Source: Flaviflexus ciconiae (GTDB lineage Bacteria; Actinomycetota; Actinomycetes; Actinomycetales; Actinomycetaceae). From it: 64,000 nt of DNA. The stretch spans positions 930,001 to 994,000 of the forward strand of contig NZ_CP034593.1 of NCBI RefSeq assembly GCF_003971195.1, in the 5' to 3' direction. A model generated the notes under the pieces. The model had not been told where the DNA came from, did no database searches, and saw only the letters and a list, made by a program, of their open reading frames with translations. How positions within the stretch are numbered: the stretch's first letter is position 1; every line of letters starts with the position of its first letter. This document shows, piece after piece, positions 19,012 to 27,032 of the stretch. The translations under genes were made by a program, and so were the position numbers.

Positions 19012-19203
19012 GCCCCGCGGCGCTTTGGTGACGGGAGGCGAGCCAGAAATCGCTAGTTCTCCAACAACGAGTGCAACTGAATGCAACATATTTGCACACT
19101 CAAGCGGTTGCGACACGTACACATTATTAGCTCTATGACGCCATTTAACTGCTTAATTCAATGGCGAGTTGCTCAGCAAGTTGCCACAATAATGCAAGCA
19201 CGC
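19012..19203. other. Divergent intergenic region, A+T-rich
   Basis: This completes the 433-base space between the ABC-F start and the small membrane protein gene. It is richer in A+T than its surroundings and contains repeated TGCAA/TTGCA words (around 19070-19105) but no gene. Confidence 0.4.
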
Positions 19204-19231
19204 TTGTAAGCATTACAGGATTTGATACGAT
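19204..19231 (+). promoter_or_regulatory. Promoter of small membrane protein gene, locus 1
   Basis: A -35 TTGTAA (19204-19209), 16-base spacer and -10 TACGAT (19226-19231) lie just before the leader. The same layout recurs at locus 2 (37699-37727), where the bases following the -10 also match, which supports the assignment. Confidence 0.6.
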
Positions 19232-19235
19232 TGAG

Positions 19236-19330
19236 GTGTTCCAACCGGAACGGGTCCTCCGGGATCAAGTACACGGCAGTGCAGGGCACGGACCGCGTAC
19301 CTGCACCCCACGACCACAAGGAGTTCGACT
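19236..19330 (+). ncRNA. Conserved structured 5' leader, locus 1
   Basis: It starts with GTGTTCCAAC (19236-19245), shared exactly with locus 2. A hairpin GGTCC-4 bases-GGATC (19253-19266), a block AAGTACACGG, and a second hairpin GTGCAGG / CCTGCAC (19279-19285, 19300-19306) follow, then AAGGAG and a TTG start. Locus 2 has the same elements in the same order and nearly the same length, with stem changes that keep pairing. It may be a cis-acting RNA; I recognise no known riboswitch class. Confidence 0.6.
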
Positions 19331-19567
19331 TTGTCGCGCATCATTGAAGCTCACGCTTACGCCCAACAGTTTGAGGCCTCGCACGAGACCGTTGACGGAT
19401 CCAAGGATATTAACGCCTCGGCAATCCTTTCGTTCCTCGCTCTCATGTTCATCGTTGCAGTTGCAGGTCTGTTCCTGAACCTGCCCATAGTTACTCTTAT
19501 CGCTAGCGCCGTCGCACTCGGCACGATCATCACTGCCGCAGTCAAGAACGCCCAGTACAACGCCTAG
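19331..19567 (+). CDS. Small two-helix membrane protein, family unknown (locus 1)
   Basis: A 78-residue protein starting at a TTG with AAGGAG seven bases upstream. The N-terminal 30 residues are polar (RIIEAHAYAQQFEAS). Two hydrophobic segments follow (about residues 32-50 and 53-72), joined by a turn containing LNLPIVTL. The start is fixed by a paralogue at 37829-38062 sharing IIEAHAYAQ-FEAS and the P-[IL]-V-T core. I do not recognise the family and infer only a membrane location. Confidence 0.75.
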   Translation: MSRIIEAHAYAQQFEASHETVDGSKDINASAILSFLALMFIVAVAGLFLNLPIVTLIASAVALGTIITAAVKNAQYNA

Positions 19568-19697
19568 AACAGTGCCGTGCCGGGCACCCTCCAAACAGCG
19601 GAGGTATTCATCATCCGGCCTAAAGACGGATATCGGGACGTAGCCCTGCGGGGCACCCCGTGGATCTACTCGCGATTGACGCGAATGAGAAGACTTC

Positions 19698-19730
19698 AGC
19701 GGAGGCTCCCCCAGGGGCCTCCGCTTTCTT
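19698..19730 (+). terminator. Terminator of small membrane protein transcript
   Basis: A perfect 9-bp stem AGCGGAGGC / GCCTCCGCT (19698-19706, 19717-19725) followed by TTCTTT. Confidence 0.82.
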
Positions 19731-19880
19731 TACCAACAAGTGGCCGACACGACGACTAAACAGATAGCTACTTTTTGAGAATACATCCGTGGAGGCGCCG
19801 ATATTTTGAATGGCTTTCTACTACGAGCGCGACTATCTACCCCAGGGCGGGGCTGCCTCCCGTTTTTCGTTAGAGACGAT

Positions 19881-19917
19881 TGTGGGCGGGAACCAGGTTC
19901 AATGGTTTCCGCCCACA
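19881..19917 (-). terminator. Terminator downstream of the isomerase gene
   Basis: A 14-bp stem with one mismatch, TGTGGGCGGGAACC / GGTTTCCGCCCACA, lies about 85 bases past the stop of the minus-strand isomerase. Confidence 0.7.
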
Positions 19918-20001
19918 TGCGTTCAGCGCCCACACATTACGCTGTTCGCACTGGCCCGACGAGAGGGCCACCATGCGTTGCCGAGACGCACGGCTGTCTT
20001 G

Positions 20002-21000
20002 TTACATCGCGGCTTCGGCTGCGATAAGGGTGTCGGCACCGAGCTTGAGGCCGGTGACGTTGTCGAACTTGCCGTCCTCATGCTCGATGTTGACGTTCAT
20101 GTTCGGGTTGATCTCGTAGACGGCGCGGAGGAACTCGGTCCACCAGGCCTGGTCGTGACCGGAGCCAACGTGGACGAACCGCCATGCAGGATCCTCGGGC
20201 CATACCTGGCACCAGTGGTTCATACCGGACGGGTAGCGCTTCGACTCATCGGCCGGCGGGCGGCCGTGCGAGGTGTCGAGGACGCCACGGATACCGACGC
20301 CGGGCTCAATCTTCGTGTCCTTGGCGTGGACGTGGAAGACCTTGTCACCGAGGTAACGGGTGGCCTCAATCGAGTCCATCTGCTGCCACATGAGGTGCGA
20401 GGGGTCCATGTTGACGCCAACGTTCTTCGCGTCAATACGGTCGGCGAAGTCCATAAAGCCCACGGGGGTGAAGATCGTGTTGTGGGGATGGAGTTCGATT
20501 GCAAGCTTGACATTGTTGTCCTGTGCACGCTGATCCATCTCGCGCCAGTACGGGTCGAGCACCGAGTGCTGGTAGTCAAGAATCTCGCCATAGACACCAT
20601 CCCAGGGGTTAACAACCCAGGAGGGGTACTTCGCATCCGGATCGGAGCCGGGTGCACCGGACATGCAGACGAGCTCTTCCACGCCGAGCTTGCCAGCAAG
20701 TTCAATGCCGCGCTTCAGGTCGTAGTGGTGACGGGGGCCGATGTCCGGGAGCGGGTTCAGGGAGTTACCGGAAGCGGTAAGGCCAGCGAGCTTGATGCCC
20801 TTCTCGTCGAAGAGGCCGAGGTACTCGTCGCGGGCAGCCTGCGATGCGAGGAGAGCATCGACGGGTGCATGAGGGGAGGGAATGAAGCCGCCGACGTTGA
20901 TCTCAGCACCGGTCAGGCCGGCTTCCTTGAGAACATCGAGAGCATCAGCGAGGGGACGATCGTGGAGGCAGGCGGTGTATGCGCCAAGGGTCAGTGCCAT
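20002..21000 (-). CDS. Sugar phosphate isomerase/epimerase-type TIM barrel
   Basis: A 332-residue AP-endonuclease-2/xylose-isomerase-like barrel. The metal-site segments LAIELHPHN, VNMDPSHL and VFHVHAKD are present, in the usual order. Such proteins act in inositol or keto-sugar catabolism as isomerases, epimerases or dehydratases. The gene follows a Gfo/Idh/MocA dehydrogenase with 14 bases between, a pairing repeated in this region. The substrate is not predictable. The ATG has an AAAGGAT site. Confidence 0.85.
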   Translation of the reverse strand: MALTLGAYTACLHDRPLADALDVLKEAGLTGAEINVGGFIPSPHAPVDALLASQAARDEYLGLFDEKGIKLAGLTASGNSLNPLPDIGPRHHYDLKRGIELAGKLGVEELVCMSGAPGSDPDAKYPSWVVNPWDGVYGEILDYQHSVLDPYWREMDQRAQDNNVKLAIELHPHNTIFTPVGFMDFADRIDAKNVGVNMDPSHLMWQQMDSIEATRYLGDKVFHVHAKDTKIEPGVGIRGVLDTSHGRPPADESKRYPSGMNHWCQVWPEDPAWRFVHVGSGHDQAWWTEFLRAVYEINPNMNVNIEHEDGKFDNVTGLKLGADTLIAAEAAM

Positions 21001-21014
21001 GGAAATGGATCCTT

Positions 21015-22204
21015 TCAGTTAATTTCGACTGCGGCGCCGTTGTTGGCAGCCGATTCAGCGACAGCGTTCTGGATGCGGATGGCGCGGTAGCCATGCGCGA
21101 AGGAGGGAACCGGGGGAAGCCCCTCGTCGATACCGGCAACCTGGCCGAGGAAGGCCCGTGCCTGGAAGTTGAACTGGTCGATCTGGGTGGTACCCACACC
21201 GGCGAAGTCCATGGAGGAACCGCCCTTGAAGTACGGGAAGTTCTGACCCGTCAGGATCTGGCGGGGTCCGCGCATACCCGGCTCGGCCGTTTCGTCATTG
21301 AGGAGGATCTCGCCGCCGCGGGCCAGGTCGAAGGAAGCCTTCGCCTTCGTGCCCATGACGTCAAACATGAGAGCGTTCGGGTCACCAAAGGCAACGCGCG
21401 ATACGGAGATTGAGCCGACAGCGCCGTTCTCAAACTCGGCGTTAAACATGGCAACGTCATCGTTTTCAACAACCTCGGTTGCTTCTGCCTCAACCGCCAC
21501 GCCGCGACCGCCAGCAACGCCCTCCACAGCCGGGGACGCTTCTTGATCACGGTGGACAGGGTGGCACCGGAAATGCGCTTAATCGGACCGCAGATGAACT
21601 CGGCAACGTCGGTCATGTGCGAGCCAACATCGCCAAGCGCACCGGAGCCCATCGGACCCTTGTACCGCCATGCGATCGGCGTGTTCGGGTCAACGCCGTA
21701 GTCGCACCAGTAGCGACCATCGAAGTGGAACACCTCGCCGAGGTCACCATTCTGAGCAAGTTCAGCGATCTTCGCGATTGAGGCATGGCGACGGTAACCG
21801 AAGCCAATGCCGGTCACAACCTCGGGGTGAGCCTCAGCCACCTCGGTCATGGCCTTCGCGTCCTCAAGGGTGTCCGTCAGGGGCTTCTCGCACAGGACAT
21901 GCTTGCCAGCAAGGATAAGAGCCTCAGCGATCTCGCGGTGGAGGCGGTTCGCAACAACGATCGACACGACATCAATGTCGTCCGCGGCCGCGATCTCCTT
22001 CCAGTCCGTCGTGTAGCGCTCGTAACCGTAGGACTCGGCCGAGGCCTTCGCGAACGGCTCGAATGCATCGCAGATAGCTGCGAGACGTACCGGGGGAAGA
22101 ACTCCCGGCTCGTAGAGCGTAGATGCCTGGCGCCACGCATTGGCGTGGGTGCGGCCAGCCATGCCTGCACCGATGACTGCTACCGAAATGGGCTTCGTGG
22201 ACAT
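21015..22204 (-). pseudogene. Gfo/Idh/MocA oxidoreductase, frameshifted
   Basis: The N-terminal part (22204 down to about 21530) has the Rossmann motif VAVIGAGMAGRTHANA, the HVLCEKPLTDT active-site lysine loop and GDVGSHMTDVAEF. The C-terminal part continues in another frame (about 21527-21015), ending MAFA-like GYRAIRIQNAVAESA. Adding one C to the four-C run at 21532-21535 joins them as KKRPPAVEGVAGGRG, giving a full-length enzyme of about 396 residues. It is either a real single-base deletion or a sequencing error. It pairs with the downstream TIM barrel and lies behind a LacI-type operator. Confidence 0.82.
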
Positions 22205-22241
22205 GGGACTCCTTCGTCAATATATCCTTTAATACGAGCGA

Positions 22242-22296
22242 GTTAACGCGCGTTAACAATGTCTTTAGAATAGCCCCGGCTCAAGAACAATGTCAA
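22242..22296 (-). promoter_or_regulatory. Promoter with LacI-type operator for the dehydrogenase-isomerase pair
   Basis: On the minus strand a consensus -35 TTGACA (22291-22296), 18-base spacer and -10 TATTCT (22267-22272) are followed by the perfect palindrome GTTAACGCGCGTTAAC (22242-22257) covering the expected start site. This is the normal position for LacI-family repression. The adjacent lacI-type gene (22396-23370) is the likely regulator. Confidence 0.72.
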
Positions 22297-22395
22297 TACA
22301 ATTCGAGAAGGTTTTCCGATTTGACAACTGAGAGGTGCGTCACAGCTGGGTGGTCGAGTCGCCGAACGTCGTTCGCGCCCGCGAATAGACAGCGA

Positions 22396-23370
22396 CTAGG
22401 AGGAAGTCCGGACAACGAGTTGAGGCGACACCACTATGTCGCCGCCGGACGGGCCGCTGTCGGCGGCAAGTGCCTCGATTGCATCGAGTGCGAGTTTCGC
22501 CTGAACGTCGGGTTGCTGGTCAATAGATGTCAGATCAAACCCAGCGTGACGGGCAAGGAACGTGTTGTCGTAGGAGATAATGCCAACATCGGAGCCGGGA
22601 ACGATACCGGCTTGGCGGAGCTGGGAGACGACATCGATGGCGAGGTAGTCATTGTGGGCGAAGATGCAGACGGTGCCGGGCTCCCGCTTCGCCTGCGTGC
22701 CAAACTTCTCCGCACTCGCAACGGGGGTCATAACATCAACCTCAAGCCCGGCGGCTTCCGCCGCCGCAACAATGGCCGCCCTGCGGTAACCGGCAGCCTC
22801 AGAGTCGACGTCTTCTGCGAGGTAAACAACGCGGCAGTAGCCGCGGTCCACGGCGTGGGCGACGGCTATGCGCGCTGCCTCGAACTCATCGATATGGACA
22901 ACGTGTGCCGGCCCGCCATCGTACGGCGACCCAGCAATAACGAGAGGGAGCCGGGAAGCGATAGAAACGTAGTGGCTTGCGGGGCGTGATGGGGTGGCAA
23001 GGATCAGGCCGCCGACCCGCATGGTCTGGAAGTGTTCGAGCATTGCTCTCTCCCGCGCCTCATCACCTGACGCGGTTGCAGCAAGAACCGTGTATCCGCG
23101 CGCTTCGCTTTCGGCTTGGAAGGCCGCAACGAGCGACTCAAAGTAGGGATTGCGCAGGTTTGGAAGAACGACACCGATAAGCATGCTCCGCGACGAGGCG
23201 AGGGCCGCCGCACCGAAGTTCCTGGAGTATCCGAGCCGGGCCGCGACCTCGCGAATACGCTCTTTCGTCTCGGTCGCAACTCGCGGGGAGTCAGCCAGCG
23301 CTAACGAAACGAGCCCGCGCGAGACGCCGGCCTCTCGGGCGACGTCGCTCTGGGTAATAGCAGCCTGCAT
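22396..23370 (-). CDS. LacI family transcriptional regulator 1
   Basis: A 324-residue LacI/GalR protein. The HTH (residues 5-30, SDVAREAGVSRGLVSLAL) is followed by a hinge helix ALASSRS and a periplasmic-binding-protein-like domain (about 60-320). The open frame extends further upstream, but the ATG at 23370 has AGGAGA just before it and gives the family N-terminus. Recognition-helix residues resemble regulator 3 (SRALVSLAL), so they may bind similar sites. It lies upstream of the dehydrogenase-isomerase pair with the operator at 22242-22257. Confidence 0.9.
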   Translation of the reverse strand: MQAAITQSDVAREAGVSRGLVSLALADSPRVATETKERIREVAARLGYSRNFGAAALASSRSMLIGVVLPNLRNPYFESLVAAFQAESEARGYTVLAATASGDEARERAMLEHFQTMRVGGLILATPSRPASHYVSIASRLPLVIAGSPYDGGPAHVVHIDEFEAARIAVAHAVDRGYCRVVYLAEDVDSEAAGYRRAAIVAAAEAAGLEVDVMTPVASAEKFGTQAKREPGTVCIFAHNDYLAIDVVSQLRQAGIVPGSDVGIISYDNTFLARHAGFDLTSIDQQPDVQAKLALDAIEALAADSGPSGGDIVVSPQLVVRTSS

Positions 23371-23758
23371 AATTCTCCTCCGATAAAACTTTACGCCAGT
23401 GATGCCACTCCCCCATGATCGCCACGGCAAACGCTCCCATTATCGTCACCGCCGCCGTTGCTCACGATCGGTTACGTCGGTAGCCAGTCAGCACAAATAG
23501 TGCCCAGAGCCGACTCGGAATCGGACGAGAAAACCAGGAACGAGACAGGAAGAGAAAGGATTACCCGAGAAGAAACGGCCGAGAAACAGGCGACCTCGGA
23601 ACGGCAGTCGACGAAGGGAAGCTCGGCAAAGGAAGCTCGGCAAACGAAGCTCAGAAAGGGGGCAATCCGGGACGGCAAGGGCGGCCCCGCAGGACCGCCC
23701 TTGCCGTTGGAATAGGAAGAAGCCCGTCAGTGTGACTGAAGGTCTTCTCCGTTCGGTT
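23371..23758. other. Intergenic region with terminator and short tandem repeat
   Basis: No gene. It contains a three-copy repeat of about 14 bp (GGAAGCTCGGCAAA, 23617-23657, last copy degenerate) and the terminator at 23674-23705. Confidence 0.6.
23674..23705 (-). terminator. Terminator of the MFS transporter 1 operon
   Basis: A perfect 11-bp stem GGCAAGGGCGG / CCGCCCTTGCC with a 10-base loop lies 55 bases past the transporter stop. Confidence 0.72.
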
Positions 23759-25399
23759 TTAGGAGTACTTCTTCTCCATCTCGACCTCAATCTGCTCCAT
23801 GGAGAGTCCAGCCGTTTCTGGCATCCACTTCCACAGGGCGGCGAAGACGATGAGGTTGATGACGCCGTAGGTTCCGTAGGTCGCCATACCACCGAGGTTG
23901 TCGATCATGACCGGGAAGGTCACGGTGACAAGTGCGTTCGTGATCCAGAGGAAGAAGATGCAGGCGCCGTTGGCGATGCCGCGAACGTGGGCCGGGAAGA
24001 TCTCACCGAGCATGGTCCACACGACCGTGCCGTTCGATGACTGAACGATCAGCATGAACACGCCCATGACTGCCAGGATGGCGAAGGCTGCGGCCGGGGC
24101 CGGGTTACCTCCCGTGTCCAGGTGCGGCTCGATGAGGGTTCCGAACAGGGCTGCGATGATGAACATGCAGACTGCCACGCCTGCGACGTCAACAAGGAGG
24201 ATCGTACGGCGGCGGAACTTGAAGATCAGGTACAGGCCGAGAGAGGAACCGATGACCGACATGACGCCGTTAGCGACCTGTGCGGTAATGGCGGCCGACG
24301 TGGTCATGCCAGCGATCTCGAGGACCTTTGGCGCGTAGTACATGACCGAGTTGACGCCGGTCAGCTGGTTACATGCCGCCAGGAGCAGGCCAACCAAGAA
24401 GAGCTTTCGTAGCCATGGCGTCTGCCAGATGTCTCCAAAAGTTCCCTTCCGGGTACGGTTCTGCTCGATCTGAAGAGCGACGACCTCTGCCATCTCCTGC
24501 TCGATCGGCTCATCGCGATGATCGCGAACGCGCTTCAGGGCACCAATCGCATCAACGTAGCGGCGGTTGTGTGCGAACCAGCGCGGTGATTCCGGCATGA
24601 CTCGCATACCGAACCAGAGTGCGATTGCAGGGATCGAGCAGAGCAGAAGCATGTATCGCCATGCCGAGCCGTTGCCAGTGTCAATAACCAGCTGATCAAC
24701 AAACATCTGGAACGCTTCCTGGTTTTCAAACGTGCTCTCAAGCGAGGTGACGTTTGACCAGAGCTGTTCGCCGGATTGCAGAGTGCCCGTGGGGTCCTCG
24801 ATAATCGTCAACTTCGGGCCGCCCGCCATCGTGTTGATGACCGCGTTGAACGAGAAGGCAGCAAGCTGACCAACGACGATCATAAGCTGGTCGATAGCGA
24901 CGATGGTGCCGCGAATGCGCTTCGGAGCAGTTTCGGCCAGGTAGACCGGGACGGTTGCGGATGCTCCACCGACGGCGAGGCCGAGAACGAAGCGGGAAAC
25001 GTACATGAAGGGCAGGTTCGGTGCGAAGGCCACCATGAGGGAGCCAACGAAGAACAAGATTGCCAGCAGCATGATGTTGTGGCGGCGCCCGAACCGGTCG
25101 GAAAGACGCCCACCGAAGAGTGCACCGAAGGCACAGCCGATGAGGAGGATGCCGCCGATAAGACCCTCTTCGAGAGAGTTCAGGTGCATGCCGCCAGCAT
25201 CCCAGGGCATGTACATGTAGGGCAGGGCGCCCGAGATCACTCCGGTGTCGTAACCAAACAGGAAAGAACCGAGGCAGGCGATGCCGGCAACCCAGCCAAT
25301 CGTACGATGCTTACCGGAGGGCTGTGTCTCCTGCACCATCCGGCTGAGTTTCTCGCCCGTGGGGTACCCCTCCAGGGGAGCATCATTGATTTTTGACAT
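23759..25399 (-). CDS. MFS sugar porter 1 (inositol-type, IolT-like)
   Basis: A 546-residue major-facilitator sugar porter with 12 expected membrane helices. Family marks are GYDTGVISGALPYM in helix 1, GGRLSDRFGRRHN in the 2-3 loop, PVYLAETAPKRIRG, PESPRWF after helix 6, and the C-terminal PETAGLSMEQIE. This set is typical of proton-coupled myo-inositol or hexose symporters. An extra loop of about 50 residues after helix 5 is unusual. It follows a Gfo/Idh/MocA gene by 12 bases and is a close paralogue of 27033-28670. Confidence 0.9.
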   Translation of the reverse strand: MSKINDAPLEGYPTGEKLSRMVQETQPSGKHRTIGWVAGIACLGSFLFGYDTGVISGALPYMYMPWDAGGMHLNSLEEGLIGGILLIGCAFGALFGGRLSDRFGRRHNIMLLAILFFVGSLMVAFAPNLPFMYVSRFVLGLAVGGASATVPVYLAETAPKRIRGTIVAIDQLMIVVGQLAAFSFNAVINTMAGGPKLTIIEDPTGTLQSGEQLWSNVTSLESTFENQEAFQMFVDQLVIDTGNGSAWRYMLLLCSIPAIALWFGMRVMPESPRWFAHNRRYVDAIGALKRVRDHRDEPIEQEMAEVVALQIEQNRTRKGTFGDIWQTPWLRKLFLVGLLLAACNQLTGVNSVMYYAPKVLEIAGMTTSAAITAQVANGVMSVIGSSLGLYLIFKFRRRTILLVDVAGVAVCMFIIAALFGTLIEPHLDTGGNPAPAAAFAILAVMGVFMLIVQSSNGTVVWTMLGEIFPAHVRGIANGACIFFLWITNALVTVTFPVMIDNLGGMATYGTYGVINLIVFAALWKWMPETAGLSMEQIEVEMEKKYS

Positions 25400-25411
25400 G
25401 GTCCCGCCTCC

Positions 25412-26614
25412 TTATTTCCTGCCGAGATCGAAGGTGGTCGTGCCGTTGACGGCAGCAACCTTCTCCCACTGTCCCGACTCGACGGAGCGGACAACCGCTT
25501 CGTCAACCTCGGCCGCTGACCATCCATCCGCTGCGGACGGAGCAAGCTGCTCGCCGGTGAGGACGGACTGGACAAACTTGGCCGCTTCGACAGCCTTGAG
25601 GTCGTCGAAGCCCATCGAGGTGCCAGCGCCGGGCTGGAACCGAGCGAAGTTCGGGAAGCTAGCAGGTCCTGCCATGACCCGGGTGTAGCCCTGGAACTCG
25701 TTGTTACGACCGATGCAGATCTCGAGATCGTTGAGATCTTCGAAGTTCCACCGTGCCGAACCGTTCGTGCCGTACACCTCAACCATGTACTCGGCGCGCG
25801 GGCCAACAGCGACGCGCGAAGCTTCAAGGGTACCGACAACGCCGTTGTCGAGGCGGGCCAGGATGGCAACGTAGTCTTCGTTTTCGACCGGGCCGAGCTC
25901 GTCGGAAACTTCCCAGCCGGAGTGGCCAACGCCGGCCTTGGTCGGGATGGGGCGTTCGGGGATGAAGGTGTCCGTGAGCGCGGTGACGGTATCAATGCGT
26001 CCGACCAGGTACTGGATCAGGTCCGCACCGTGGCTCATGAGGTCACCCACAACGCCGGCACCCGCGAGTTCGCGGTTGTAGCGCCAGGTCAGCGGGCCAT
26101 CGGGCTGCGACGCATAGTCGGCAAGCAGCCAGGCACGCACATTGGTGATACGGCCGAGACGACCCTCGTTGATAAGCTCACGAAGCTTCTCAATAGCGGG
26201 GGTGTGACGGTAGTTGAATCCCACACCGGTGATGAGACCGGCCTTCTCTGCGGCTTCCGCGATTTCGCGGGACTCGGCGGCCGAGACACCCATGGGCTTC
26301 TCGATCCAGAAGGGCTTCCCGGCCTCGATCGCGGCAAGCGCGATTTCCCGGTGCAGGAAGTTCGGGGAACAGATCGACACGACATCGATCTCGGGATCCG
26401 CGAGCAGTTCGCGGTAATCGGAAACAGCTCGGTCGAAGCCGAGCTCATCGACGGCGACGCGGCGCGTCTCCTCAATCGGATCGCAGGCGACGGCGAGGTT
26501 GATCTTGACATCAACCTCGGGGAACCGTTCCTGCAGCTGCTTGTAGCTACGGGTGTGAAGTCGGCCCATCCAGCCAAGGCTGATGACACCGACATTCAGA
26601 GTCTTCGCTGACAT
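25412..26614 (-). CDS. Gfo/Idh/MocA oxidoreductase
   Basis: A 400-residue NAD(P)-dependent dehydrogenase. The Rossmann segment VGVISLGWMGRLHTRSY, the KPFWIEKPMGVSAAES lysine loop and GVVGDLMSHGADLIQYL are visible. The frame extends upstream to 26695, but the ATG at 26614 has an AGGAGA site and fits the family. It is in an operon with the MFS porter, so it probably oxidises the imported polyol or sugar. The specific substrate is unknown; it is longer than IolG. Confidence 0.88.
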   Translation of the reverse strand: MSAKTLNVGVISLGWMGRLHTRSYKQLQERFPEVDVKINLAVACDPIEETRRVAVDELGFDRAVSDYRELLADPEIDVVSICSPNFLHREIALAAIEAGKPFWIEKPMGVSAAESREIAEAAEKAGLITGVGFNYRHTPAIEKLRELINEGRLGRITNVRAWLLADYASQPDGPLTWRYNRELAGAGVVGDLMSHGADLIQYLVGRIDTVTALTDTFIPERPIPTKAGVGHSGWEVSDELGPVENEDYVAILARLDNGVVGTLEASRVAVGPRAEYMVEVYGTNGSARWNFEDLNDLEICIGRNNEFQGYTRVMAGPASFPNFARFQPGAGTSMGFDDLKAVEAAKFVQSVLTGEQLAPSAADGWSAAEVDEAVVRSVESGQWEKVAAVNGTTTFDLGRK

Positions 26615-27032
26615 ACTTTCTCCTCTTACCAAAGCGGGAGCTACGTTGCCCCAACTTCTAGGAAAGAGTCTCGCATATGTCAGCACAAATGCCAAGATTT
26701 CAACTAAAGATAATTACAAACCGATGGAGGAACGCTGATCAATCTCGGCGTTGCTGTGCGCGAACTCACAGCCCGCAACCCGAACATTTTGTTTGTCAAC
26801 TCATCGTACTCCTCGACCCAACAGATCTTCGCTTGCGACCATCCACCCGCCACTCCTTTGCCTACCCCCTCTCGCCATGTCGCGCTGATACCGCGGTGTC
26901 AGCTCTGCGGTATCAGCGCGTCATTTCAGCTGTGAACCTGTTGGTTCTAGCTTCGTGGAGCCACTCCCCAATCGGGAGCGAGTGGCGCCCCGGGGAAGTG
27001 CACCACACAGCACTCCCCGCAGCACCGGGCTT
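26615..27032. other. Intergenic region between transporter units
   Basis: It holds the promoter region of the dehydrogenase-porter operon and the long hairpin at 26881-26920. No gene seen. Confidence 0.5.
26881..26920 (-). terminator. Terminator of MFS transporter 2
   Basis: A perfect 14-bp stem CGCGCTGATACCGC / GCGGTATCAGCGCG with a 12-base loop lies about 110 bases past the transporter 2 stop. Confidence 0.72.

Larger units (their letters stand above)
19568..20001. other. Intergenic region holding two terminators
   Basis: Between the small membrane protein gene and the convergent isomerase. It contains two terminator hairpins (19698-19725 and 19881-19917, listed separately). A 60-codon plus-strand frame from 19577 overlaps the first hairpin and has no family resemblance, so I do not call it. 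Confidence 0.45.

Noticed and set aside
19810-21090. Long plus-strand open frame of 426 codons
   Set aside because: It lies antisense to the isomerase and dehydrogenase genes and reads as a shadow of them in high-GC DNA, with no ribosome site or family resemblance.
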